Shown here: positions 1 to 5,878 of the stretch, piece after piece
Numbering within the stretch: the first letter of the stretch is position 1
Layout: each line of letters begins with the position of its first letter
Assembly: GCA_003561495.1 (NCBI GenBank)
Contig: PWWM01000072.1
Span: 1 to 13,298, forward strand
DNA: 13,298 bases
Source of the DNA: Gammaproteobacteria bacterium
GTDB lineage: Bacteria > Pseudomonadota > Gammaproteobacteria > Xanthomonadales > Wenzhouxiangellaceae
Direction: 5' to 3'
The notes under the pieces: model-generated
What the model saw: the letters and a program-made list of their open reading frames with translations, nothing else
Databases searched by the model: none
Told to the model about the DNA's origin: nothing
Translations under genes and position numbers: made by a program

Positions 1-84
1 CGGAAGTCGGAAGTCAGTGGTCAGTGGTCAGTGGTCAGTGGTCAGTGGTCAGTGGTCAGTGGTCAGTGGTCAGTGGTCAGTGGC
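1..84. repeat. Heptamer tandem array A (CGGAAGT x2, then CAGTGGT x10)
   Basis: Two copies of CGGAAGT (1-14) pass without interruption into nine perfect copies of CAGTGGT starting at 15, 22, 29, 36, 43, 50, 57, 64 and 71, plus a last copy CAGTGGC (78-84). The period is exactly 7 throughout although the unit changes at base 15. The array begins at the window edge, so its true length is unknown. There is no coding potential and no spacer structure, so it is not a CRISPR. It is the first block of a larger heptamer mosaic reaching to base 249. Confidence 0.95.
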
Positions 85-100
85 TGTCGGATTTTCCTTG

Positions 101-161
101 CACCTCGCACCTCGCACCTCGCACCTTGAACCTTTTCCCGGAAACCGAAAACCGGAAACCG
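101..161. repeat. Heptamer blocks B and C (CACCTCG-type and GAAACCG-type)
   Basis: CACCTCG occurs at 101, 108 and 115. A one-base variant CACCTTG follows at 122 and a more diverged unit AACCTTT at 129. A second block, GAAACCG / AAAACCG / GAAACCG, lies at 141, 148 and 155. Both keep a period of 7 but are out of phase with each other and with block A, so they are separate expansions rather than one decayed array. The bases between blocks (85-100 and 162-172) show no feature I can identify. Confidence 0.85.
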
Positions 162-172
162 AAATGTCCGAT

Positions 173-249
173 CCCTGAACCCTGAACCCTTAAACCTTAA
201 ACCCTAAACCTTAAACCTTAAACTTTAAACTTTAAACTTTAAACCGGAG
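173..249. repeat. Heptamer array D, graded units running into the SCP2 gene RBS
   Basis: Ten contiguous heptamers fill 173-242: CCCTGAA, CCCTGAA, CCCTTAA, ACCTTAA, ACCCTAA, ACCTTAA, ACCTTAA, then ACTTTAA three times. Neighbouring units are identical or differ at one or two positions, which gives a gradient from CCCTGAA to ACTTTAA. The next 7 bases in phase, ACCGGAG (243-249), hold the GGAG Shine-Dalgarno of the downstream gene, whose ATG is at 256. The AT-rich last units lie where promoter or 5' UTR sequence would be expected, so a change in copy number would alter that spacing in 7-base steps (inference). Confidence 0.93.
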
Positions 250-255
250 CTCTCC

Positions 256-597
256 ATGCCCTACCAAACCACAACCGACCTCTTCAACGACCTCGAAAAC
301 CGCTTCCAGTCCGGCGCCGCCGAAACCCTGGAAGCCACCTTTCAGTTCCATATCACCGACATCGACGGCGATCAGCCGGCTGATTGGCTGGTGAAAGTCG
401 ACAACGGCAAATGCTCGGTTGAGCCCGGCAAGACCGATGACCCCAGTGTCACGCTGACTATCGCCGAACCTGTCTGGCTTGAGCTCGGCCGGGGCGAAAA
501 GGGCGCCTTGTCAGCCTTCATGTCCGGCCAGATCAAGGCCGGCGGCAATGTCATGCTGGCCCAGAAGCTGGGACCGGTGTTCGGCTTTATGCTTTAA
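256..597 (+). CDS. SCP2 sterol-binding domain (lipid carrier) protein
   Basis: A 113-residue soluble protein that consists almost wholly of one SCP2-type domain, a small fold with a hydrophobic tunnel that binds sterols, fatty acids or acyl-CoA. Family hallmarks seen are the central W-L-V-K-V strand with following D-N-G-K turn (around residues 44-52), the D-P-S-V-T-L-T-I strand (about 62-69), and the C-terminal G-Q-I-K-A-G-G-N-V-M-L-A-Q-K-L segment (about 91-105), equivalent to the family's G-K-l-k-i-x-G-d motif. There is no signal peptide or membrane segment, so it should be cytosolic. The length is normal for a stand-alone SCP2 protein. The ATG at 256 has GGAG at 246-249, six bases upstream. 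The real ligand cannot be inferred. Heptamer array D directly precedes it, which is odd for such a small gene. Confidence 0.85.
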   Translation: MPYQTTTDLFNDLENRFQSGAAETLEATFQFHITDIDGDQPADWLVKVDNGKCSVEPGKTDDPSVTLTIAEPVWLELGRGEKGALSAFMSGQIKAGGNVMLAQKLGPVFGFML

Positions 598-657
598 GGA
601 CTGAAAGCCCCATTGCTGGTATGCTCGGATGCCCTGATCGCGATTCGGAGAACGTCC

Positions 658-1062
658 ATGCAGGCGGGTATGCGCTGGTCGAAACTCGTGGCTCCCGCCG
701 TCGCGGGACTGATGGTTCTGAGCCTAATTGGCAGCCTGCAGGCTGCCGAAGGTTCGGTCACCGGCAGGGTCGCCGAAGTCCAGTTGATTGAAATCTCCGG
801 TTTCGATGATAGTGGGTTGCTGATTCTGGCCCTGGAAGAGGGGCAAGGCTTTCTGATTCCTGGTCAGCGCAACCTGCCGGCCAGTGGCGGGGTCGAGGTG
901 CGGGTCGATTACTTCAGTGGCGACGATCCAGAGGACTTGCCGGTGGCTTGCCGCGTGCAGGTCACGGCGGTGCCGGTCGAAATTGACGGTGAAGAGATCC
1001 TGCAGCCAGCCAGTCGGCCATTCGAAATCTACAGGAATGAGGATGTTCGTTGCGGCCATTGA
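658..1062 (+). CDS. Small exported protein of unknown function
   Basis: I do not recognise this 134-residue protein. I start it at ATG 658, with GGAG at 647-650 seven bases upstream, rather than at a TTG at 613 that would add 15 residues before the signal peptide. The N-terminus looks like a Sec signal: basic residues R6 and K9, a hydrophobic core at about 11-25, and an A-x-A-type end around S-L-Q-A-A at 26-30. The mature part of about 104 residues appears rich in beta strands and is acidic (E-G-S-V-T-G-R-V start; D-D-S-G, G-D-D-P-E-D). It has two cysteines, C98 and C132, which could form a disulfide in the periplasm. Its last codons overlap the predicted promoter of the downstream tRNA gene. 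A small OB-like or beta-barrel fold is possible, but this is a guess. Confidence 0.7.
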   Translation: MQAGMRWSKLVAPAVAGLMVLSLIGSLQAAEGSVTGRVAEVQLIEISGFDDSGLLILALEEGQGFLIPGQRNLPASGGVEVRVDYFSGDDPEDLPVACRVQVTAVPVEIDGEEILQPASRPFEIYRNEDVRCGH

Positions 1063-1078
1063 GTATTCGGGTTATCAT
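1050..1078 (+). promoter_or_regulatory. Predicted sigma-70 promoter for tRNA-Lys
   Basis: The -35 is TTGCGG (1050-1055) and the -10 is TATCAT (1073-1078), with a 17-base spacer. Transcription would start near 1085, about 13 bases before the mature tRNA 5' end. The stretch just after the -10 is GC-rich (GCGCGGC), as in discriminators of stringently controlled stable-RNA promoters. The -35 overlaps the last codons of the preceding gene. Confidence 0.6.
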
Positions 1079-1097
1079 GCGCGGCTTGGTTGTATCC

Positions 1098-1172
1098 GGG
1101 CCGTTAGCTCAATGGTAGAGCAGTAGGCTTTTAACCTATTGGTTGAAGGTTCGAGTCCTTCACGGCCCACCA
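1098..1172 (+). tRNA. tRNA-Lys, anticodon TTT
   Basis: A full cloverleaf of 75 nucleotides including encoded CCA. The acceptor stem GGGCCGT (1098-1104) pairs with ACGGCCC (1162-1168). The discriminator is A1169 and CCA is 1170-1172. The D arm is GCTC/GAGC with loop AATGGTA. The anticodon stem GTAGG/CCTAT (one G-T pair) closes the loop CTTTTAA with anticodon TTT at 1130-1132. The T arm is GAAGG/CCTTC with loop TTCGAGT. The variable loop T-G-G-T-T (1140-1144) places a G at position 46 (base 1142), the nucleotide methylated to m7G by TrmB enzymes. A TrmB-like gene begins seven bases after the CCA, so tRNA and mRNA are probably made as one transcript that needs 3' processing. Confidence 0.97.
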
Positions 1173-1179
1173 TTTCTCC

Positions 1180-1836
1180 ATGCATTTTTCAAGTCTTCCG
1201 AGCACCTCCCAGACCGGATTGCATCCGCGTCTGGACGAGGTCGTGCGGCGTCATCTCGATAGCCGCTGGCGTCAGCCCATTCGCGCCCACACCCGGCAGG
1301 CTTTCGAGGTCATCAGGGACAGACTTGAAAGGGCTGAACGCCTGGTGCTGGATTCCGGCTGCGGCACCGGTGAATCCACAGCCGGCCTGGCTCGTCGCCA
1401 TCCCGATGCCCTTGTCGTCGGCATCGATCAGTCGGCCGCACGATTGGTCCGTGCGCCCGAGCTGCCGGACAATGTCGTGTTGGTGCGTGCTGAACTGGCG
1501 GATTTCTGGCGCCTCTTGGTCGGCGCTGGTCTCAAGTCCACGCTTCATTACCTGCTCTATCCCAATCCCTGGCCCAAACCGGATCATCTCAAGCGCCGCT
1601 GGCACGCTCATCCCGTGTTCCCGGATCTGCTCGAATTGGGTGGGCAACTGGAGTTGCGATCCAACTTCGAGCTGTACGTGCGCGAGTTCGAGCGTGGCTT
1701 GAACCTGGCCGGCAACGTTGATGCCAAAGTGGTATCGTTTTCGGCTGGCGAGCCGATCAGCCCGTTCGAGCGCAAATACTCGGCCAGTGGTCATCGGCTC
1801 TGGAAACTGACTGTCAACCTGGAAGCACAGACATGA
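1180..1836 (+). CDS. TrmB-like tRNA (guanine-N7) methyltransferase family protein
   Basis: A 218-residue class I SAM methyltransferase of the TrmB family (COG0220, Methyltransf_4). Seen in order: the SAM-binding glycine loop L-D-S-G-C-G-T-G (57-64); the acidic end of strand 2, V-G-I-D (80-83); the TrmB signature Y-P-N-P-W-P-K followed by H-L-K-R-R-W (127-141); S-N-F-E-L-Y (161-166); and a C-terminal P-x-S-P-F-E-R ... G-H-R-L-W-K-L block. The usual P-D-P-W has Asn129 in place of the Asp that, as I recall, is important for catalysis in E. coli TrmB. The T-D of the later T-D-W motif is S161-N162 here. This may therefore be a paralogue with altered activity, with canonical trmB elsewhere. The ATG is seven bases after the tRNA CCA and has no Shine-Dalgarno outside the tRNA body. 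The stop overlaps the next start (ATGA at 1833-1836). Confidence 0.85.
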   Translation: MHFSSLPSTSQTGLHPRLDEVVRRHLDSRWRQPIRAHTRQAFEVIRDRLERAERLVLDSGCGTGESTAGLARRHPDALVVGIDQSAARLVRAPELPDNVVLVRAELADFWRLLVGAGLKSTLHYLLYPNPWPKPDHLKRRWHAHPVFPDLLELGGQLELRSNFELYVREFERGLNLAGNVDAKVVSFSAGEPISPFERKYSASGHRLWKLTVNLEAQT

Positions 1837-2639
1837 AAACGATTCGACTTATTCTCAGCACCCTGGCGCTTGCCATGCTGGCCGTTCCGGCCTTGGCCGA
1901 CGAGCAGTTGAAGGCTGTGATCGCAGATCCTGATCGACCGGAGGCGCAGGCTGAGCGCGACCAATATCGCAATCCATACGAGACCCTGAAGTTTTTCGGG
2001 ATTGAACCGAACATGACGGTCGTGGAGCTTTCACCCGGCGGCGGCTGGTACACCGAGATTCTGGCCCCTTACCTCAAGGACGAGGGAAAGTTGGTCGCGG
2101 CGCACTGGAATCTTGACGGTGACGTGCCGGATTTTTATGTACGCATTCGCGGTGAATACGAGGAGCGGATTGCCGACACCGACCGTTTTGGCGAGATCGA
2201 GCTGATCTCCTTCGATCCGCCCGAAATGATGGAACTGGGCGCTCCGGGTTCGGCCGACATGGTGCTGACCTTCAGAAACGTGCATAGCTGGAAGCGTGCC
2301 GGCACCTTCCACGATGTGGTCCGTGCCGCCAACGAAGTGCTCAAGACCGGTGGCGTGTTTGGCGTGGTCAGTCACCGCCTGCCGGAAGATCGTGACCAGG
2401 ATCCCGAGGTTCGAAGCGGTTACGTGAAGCAAAGCTGGGTGGTGGCCGTGGCCGAATCGGAAGGGTTTCGGTTGGTCGAGGCTTCCGAGATCAACGCCAA
2501 CCCTGCGGATACGGCCGACCATCCCAACGGCGTTTGGACGCTGCTTCCGGGCCTTCGTGTTCCCGAGGGTGAGGATGAGGACAAGTACCGCGCCATCGGT
2601 GAAAGTGATCGCTTCACGCTGAAGTTCGTCAAGCGTTGA
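1833..2639 (+). CDS. Exported class I SAM-dependent methyltransferase-like protein
   Basis: A 268-residue protein that matches, as I recall it, the predicted methyltransferase family COG4798. The first 22 residues form a clear Sec signal peptide (K2/R5, hydrophobic core 6-18, A-L-A cleavage site before D23). The mature protein begins with the family's P-D-R-P-E region (33-37), a Y-E-T-L-K-F-F-G helix (49-56), the SAM-loop equivalent V-V-E-L-S-P-G-G-G-W-Y-T-E (63-75), F-R-N-V-H-S-W (147-153), a G-G-V-F-G-V-V-S-H-R-L strand, and a final I-G-E-S-D-R-F-T-L-K-F-V. A SAM-dependent fold in the periplasm is puzzling because SAM is cytosolic; the substrate is unknown. Its start overlaps the trmB-like stop, which implies translational coupling. 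Confidence 0.85.
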   Translation: MKTIRLILSTLALAMLAVPALADEQLKAVIADPDRPEAQAERDQYRNPYETLKFFGIEPNMTVVELSPGGGWYTEILAPYLKDEGKLVAAHWNLDGDVPDFYVRIRGEYEERIADTDRFGEIELISFDPPEMMELGAPGSADMVLTFRNVHSWKRAGTFHDVVRAANEVLKTGGVFGVVSHRLPEDRDQDPEVRSGYVKQSWVVAVAESEGFRLVEASEINANPADTADHPNGVWTLLPGLRVPEGEDEDKYRAIGESDRFTLKFVKR

Positions 2640-2747
2640 TACGTTACCGCATGAATAGTGGTGTAGGATCCGTGACCGGGTCCTTCACCGCCCGTTGACC
2701 AACGCTGCATATCGTCGCGTCTCGAAATCAAATCGGGGATAGACGCG

Positions 2748-3314
2748 ATGAGTGAACTGATAGAACTGATCTACGCCAGCCGCTCGACTGTCAAGCGTAA
2801 TGATACTGGCAGTGTCGAACCGGCCGTGGCCCGCATTCTGACCCAGTCACGTCGAAACAATACGCCCAAGGAAATCGGCGGCGTGTTGTGTTATGGCGAC
2901 GGTCACTTCTTTCAGTGCCTGGAAGGCGAGCGTGTTGAAGTCGAGCAGCTTTATGAGAAGCTGCATGAGGATGATCGTCATCGCGATGTGAGTTTGCTGC
3001 GCAAGGGCCCGATCGCTCAACGTCGCTTCAAGCTCTGGGCAATGAAATATCTCAGCGTGGATCGCGATATCCGTAAGTTTCTGAGTGATGAAGGCATGGA
3101 GCGCTTTGATCCCTTCGCGCTCGACGACGCTCGTATCGACAGCCTGCTCGAAGTCCTGCGCACGGCTACCGAGACTACCCGGCATTCGGGCGAGGATCGT
3201 CCGGCGCCATCAGACGCTGATCGTGCTGATGGACGGCTGCTTGGGGCATTGGGCGTGGGTGCTGTCGCCGCAGCCCTGGTGGTTATTGGATTAGTCATGT
3301 TCGTCATTTTGTAG
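2748..3314 (+). CDS. BLUF blue-light (FAD) photoreceptor with C-terminal membrane anchor
   Basis: A 188-residue protein with an N-terminal BLUF domain (about 1-101), which binds FAD and senses blue light through hydrogen-bond rearrangement. The key residues are present: Tyr9 (AppA Y21 equivalent), Asn38 (N45), Gln56 in F-F-Q-C-L-E-G (Q63), and W97-x-M99 in L-W-A-M-K-Y (W104/M106). The D-D-R-H motif is at 75-78. The Tyr-Asn spacing is about five residues longer than in AppA, suggesting an insertion around 15-21. After a charged linker (145-163) residues 164-188 form one hydrophobic helix that ends at the stop, a tail anchor. There is no output enzyme domain, so signalling probably goes through a partner protein. 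ATG 2748 follows a GGGGA at about nine bases. The stop TAG lies in the GTAG head of a REP-like element. Confidence 0.9.
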   Translation: MSELIELIYASRSTVKRNDTGSVEPAVARILTQSRRNNTPKEIGGVLCYGDGHFFQCLEGERVEVEQLYEKLHEDDRHRDVSLLRKGPIAQRRFKLWAMKYLSVDRDIRKFLSDEGMERFDPFALDDARIDSLLEVLRTATETTRHSGEDRPAPSDADRADGRLLGALGVGAVAAALVVIGLVMFVIL

Positions 3315-3334
3315 GTCGGGGCTATGTCCCCGAC
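3311..3334 (+). repeat. REP-like GTAG-headed hairpin (SMAG-type)
   Basis: A GTAG tetranucleotide (3311-3314) is followed directly by a perfect 7-bp stem, GTCGGGG (3315-3321) and CCCCGAC (3328-3334), around the loop CTATGT. A GTAG or similar head next to a hairpin is the hallmark of REPs mobilised by RAYT (TnpA_REP) transposases and of the SMAG elements of Stenotrophomonas. No RAYT gene is in the window. The head supplies the TAG stop of the BLUF gene. No U-run follows the hairpin, so a terminator role is less likely, although it could stabilise the mRNA 3' end. Confidence 0.6.
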
Positions 3335-3513
3335 GGTCGACAATGAATCCATCGACATGGCCGGATTCACGTGTCCGAATTCGGCATGCCGCGTTTTTCC
3401 GATACGTCTCTCGTTTCACTCCTGTTTGCACCGCGACAGCGGGCCCGAATACGGGACTGAAGACTCTGTGGTGAATGAGTTTTCAACAGGGAGAGATTCC
3501 TGGGCGCAAAGTG

Positions 3514-3543
3514 CTGACAGGGATAGTTGATCTGGGCGACAAT
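3514..3543 (+). promoter_or_regulatory. Predicted parC promoter
   Basis: CTGACA (3514-3519) and GACAAT (3538-3543) are separated by 18 bases. Transcription would start around 3549-3551, practically at the ATG (3552). Nothing resembling a Shine-Dalgarno lies upstream of that ATG, which fits a leaderless or near-leaderless mRNA. The rest of the 3335-3513 gap holds only short palindromes (for example 3375-3384) and no gene I can support. Confidence 0.45.
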
Positions 3544-3551
3544 TCAGTCCC

Positions 3552-5801
3552 ATGAGCGATATGAATCCCGTTTCCGGGGATTTCGAGCAAATCCCCTTAC
3601 GTTCCTACGCCGAGCGTGCCTATCTTGATTACGCCATGTACGTGGTGCTGGATCGTGCGCTGCCGCATGTCGGCGACGGTCTCAAGCCGGTGCAAAGACG
3701 CATCATCTATGCCATGAGCGAGCTGGGTCTGTCGGCGGCCTCCAAGCACAAGAAATCGGCGCGCACTGTGGGCGATGTGATCGGCAAATTTCATCCGCAT
3801 GGCGATTCGGCATGCTACGAGGCCATGGTGCTGATGGCCCAGCCGTTTTCCTATCGCTACCCGCTGGTCGACGGCCAGGGCAATTTCGGTTCCCCCGATG
3901 ACCCGAAATCCTTTGCCGCGATGCGATACACCGAATCGCGCCTGGCCCCGTATGCCCGCGTGTTGCTGGCCGAGCTGGGGCAGGGCACGGTGGACTGGGT
4001 GCCCAATTTCGATGGCTCGCTCAAGGAACCCAAGTTGCTACCGGCGCGTCTGCCGAACCTGTTGCTTAACGGGGGGCAGGGGATTGCCGTGGGTATGGCC
4101 ACCGATATCCCGCCGCACAACCTCAATGAAGTGGTTTCGGCTTGCGTGCGTCTGCTCGAGGCACCCCGGAAGACCGATGTGGCCGAGCTCTGTGAACACA
4201 TCCAGGGGCCGGATTTTCCGGGTGGGCCCGAGATTGTCAGTTCCAGGGAAGATTTGCTGCAAATGTATGAGACCGGTTCGGGCAGCGTGCGACAGCGTGC
4301 TCGCTACGAGCGCGAGGGCGATGAAATCATCATCACCGCATTGCCGCATCAGGTCTCGCCAGCCAAGTTGCTCGAACAGATCGCCGCGCAGATGCAAGCC
4401 AAGAAACTGCCGCTGGTCAGCGACCTGCGCGATGAGTCCGACCACGAGCATCCGACCCGGCTGGTCATCGTGCCGCGCAGCAACCGGGTCGACATCGACC
4501 AGCTCATGGATCACCTGTTCGCCACCACCGACCTGGAAAAAAACGCTCGTTTCAACCTCAATGTCATCGGCAACAATGGCCGCCCGGGGGTGCGTAATCT
4601 CAAGGAATTGCTGCTGGAGTGGCTCGAGTTCAGGCGCCAGACGGTCACCAGAAGGCTCGAGTTCCGGCTCGACCAGGTCGTTGATCGACTGCATGTTCTC
4701 GAAGGCTTGCTGATTGCCTATCTCAATATCGATGAGGTGATCCACATCATCCGCACCGAGGACGAGCCCAAGCCGGTGCTGATGGAGCGCTTCGGGCTGA
4801 CCGGCACCCAGGCCGAGGCCATTCTCGAACTCAAGCTCAGACACTTGGCCAGGCTCGAGGAGATGAAGATCCGCGGTGAAAAGGACGAGTTGGAGGAAGA
4901 GCGCCGGAAGATCGAGGCGTTGCTGGATTCGCCGAAAAAACTGACGCGCCTGATTCGCGACGAACTGCTCGAGGATGCCGAAAAGTATGGCGATGAGCGC
5001 CGTTCGCCCATCGTCGAGCGCGAAGCGGCCCAGGCCCTCAAGGAAACCGACCTGGTGCCGGCCGAGCCGGTCACCGTGGTGCTGAGCGAAAACGGCTGGG
5101 TACGTGCCGCCAAGGGCCATGACATCAACCCGGAGGAACTCACCTATCGCTCCGGAGATGCCTTTCTGGCCGCTTCGCGGGGACGCAGCACACAATTTGC
5201 CTGTTTCCTCGATTCGACCGGACGCAGTTATTCGCTGGTGGCCAGGGAATTACCCTCGGCGCGCAGCCTGGGCGAGCCGCTTACCGGCCGCTTCCAGCCG
5301 CCATCCGGTGCGGTCTTTCGCAGTGTGGCCATCGGTGCGCCCGAGGACAAGGTGTTGCTGGCCAGCACTGCCGGCTACGGTTTCGTCACCGCGCTTGAAA
5401 ACCTGCATACCCGCCAAAAAGCCGGCAAACAGTTACTGACCGTCCCGGATGGCTACGATGTCCTGCCCATCGCCCCGGTCAACGATACCGAAGAGGGCGT
5501 CATCGTGTGCGCCACTTCAGAAGGTTACCTGCTCGCCTATTACCTGGCCGACTTGCCCGAACTGGCCCGCGGCAAGGGCAACAAACTGATCAACATCCCG
5601 CCCAAGGCACGCAAGGCCGGCGAAACCGTGGCCGGTGCCATCGCCATTGCCGCTGGCGAAGATTGCCTGGTCTGGGCCGGTCAGCGCTATCTCAGAATGA
5701 GCTGGAACGATACCGAGAACTACTGGGGCGAACGCGCCCAGCGTGGCCGCAAGCTGCCCAGGGGCTTTCAGAAAGTCACCCGCTTGACCCTGGCCGGGTG
5801 A
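3552..5801 (+). CDS. parC: DNA topoisomerase IV subunit A
   Basis: 749 residues, the normal length for ParC (about 750). With ParE it forms topoisomerase IV, which unlinks daughter chromosomes. The breakage-reunion domain begins with the E-Q-I-P-L-R-S-Y-A-E-R-A-Y-L-D-Y-A-M-Y segment (12-30). The active-site tyrosine is Y126 in A-A-M-R-Y-T-E-S-R-L. The quinolone-resistance region reads H-P-H-G-D-S-A-C-Y-E, with S86 and E90 equivalent to E. coli S80 and E84, so the wild-type, quinolone-sensitive residues are present. A long charged coiled region (about 430-480) precedes a beta-pinwheel C-terminal domain (about 500-749). I prefer ParC to GyrA because of length and the L-D-Y-A-M-Y-V-V-L-D-R-A-L-P start. 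An in-frame TGA at 3528 restricts the start to 3552 or, less likely, 3561. It is convergent with liuD, 77 bases apart, with no obvious terminator between. Confidence 0.96.
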   Translation: MSDMNPVSGDFEQIPLRSYAERAYLDYAMYVVLDRALPHVGDGLKPVQRRIIYAMSELGLSAASKHKKSARTVGDVIGKFHPHGDSACYEAMVLMAQPFSYRYPLVDGQGNFGSPDDPKSFAAMRYTESRLAPYARVLLAELGQGTVDWVPNFDGSLKEPKLLPARLPNLLLNGGQGIAVGMATDIPPHNLNEVVSACVRLLEAPRKTDVAELCEHIQGPDFPGGPEIVSSREDLLQMYETGSGSVRQRARYEREGDEIIITALPHQVSPAKLLEQIAAQMQAKKLPLVSDLRDESDHEHPTRLVIVPRSNRVDIDQLMDHLFATTDLEKNARFNLNVIGNNGRPGVRNLKELLLEWLEFRRQTVTRRLEFRLDQVVDRLHVLEGLLIAYLNIDEVIHIIRTEDEPKPVLMERFGLTGTQAEAILELKLRHLARLEEMKIRGEKDELEEERRKIEALLDSPKKLTRLIRDELLEDAEKYGDERRSPIVEREAAQALKETDLVPAEPVTVVLSENGWVRAAKGHDINPEELTYRSGDAFLAASRGRSTQFACFLDSTGRSYSLVARELPSARSLGEPLTGRFQPPSGAVFRSVAIGAPEDKVLLASTAGYGFVTALENLHTRQKAGKQLLTVPDGYDVLPIAPVNDTEEGVIVCATSEGYLLAYYLADLPELARGKGNKLINIPPKARKAGETVAGAIAIAAGEDCLVWAGQRYLRMSWNDTENYWGERAQRGRKLPRGFQKVTRLTLAG

Positions 5802-5878
5802 GTTCGCTTCCGGCTTGCTCGGATGGGTTGCGGTTTCGTGGCTTCAGGGTCGGTTGTGTCTGCGAGATAGCCCCGAGT

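Noticed and set aside
201..207. ACCCTAA unit resembling a plant-type telomere repeat
   Set aside because: It is a single unit inside a graded heptamer series in a bacterial chromosome; the resemblance is chance.
1..249. CRISPR array
   Set aside because: The repeats are 7 bases long, directly adjoining, without unique spacers, and there is no cas gene in the window.
1139..1702. Open frame beginning inside the tRNA and overlapping the trmB-like gene
   Set aside because: It is in another frame of a gene with clear TrmB motifs and has a low-complexity, shadow-like composition.
2665..2684. Hairpin GGATCC/GGGTCC as terminator after the exported methyltransferase gene
   Set aside because: The stem is only 6 bp with a G-T pair and no T-run follows.
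3324..3530. Possible 68-residue protein between the BLUF gene and parC
   Set aside because: It starts inside the REP-like hairpin, has no ribosome binding site, overlaps the predicted parC promoter and looks like no protein family.
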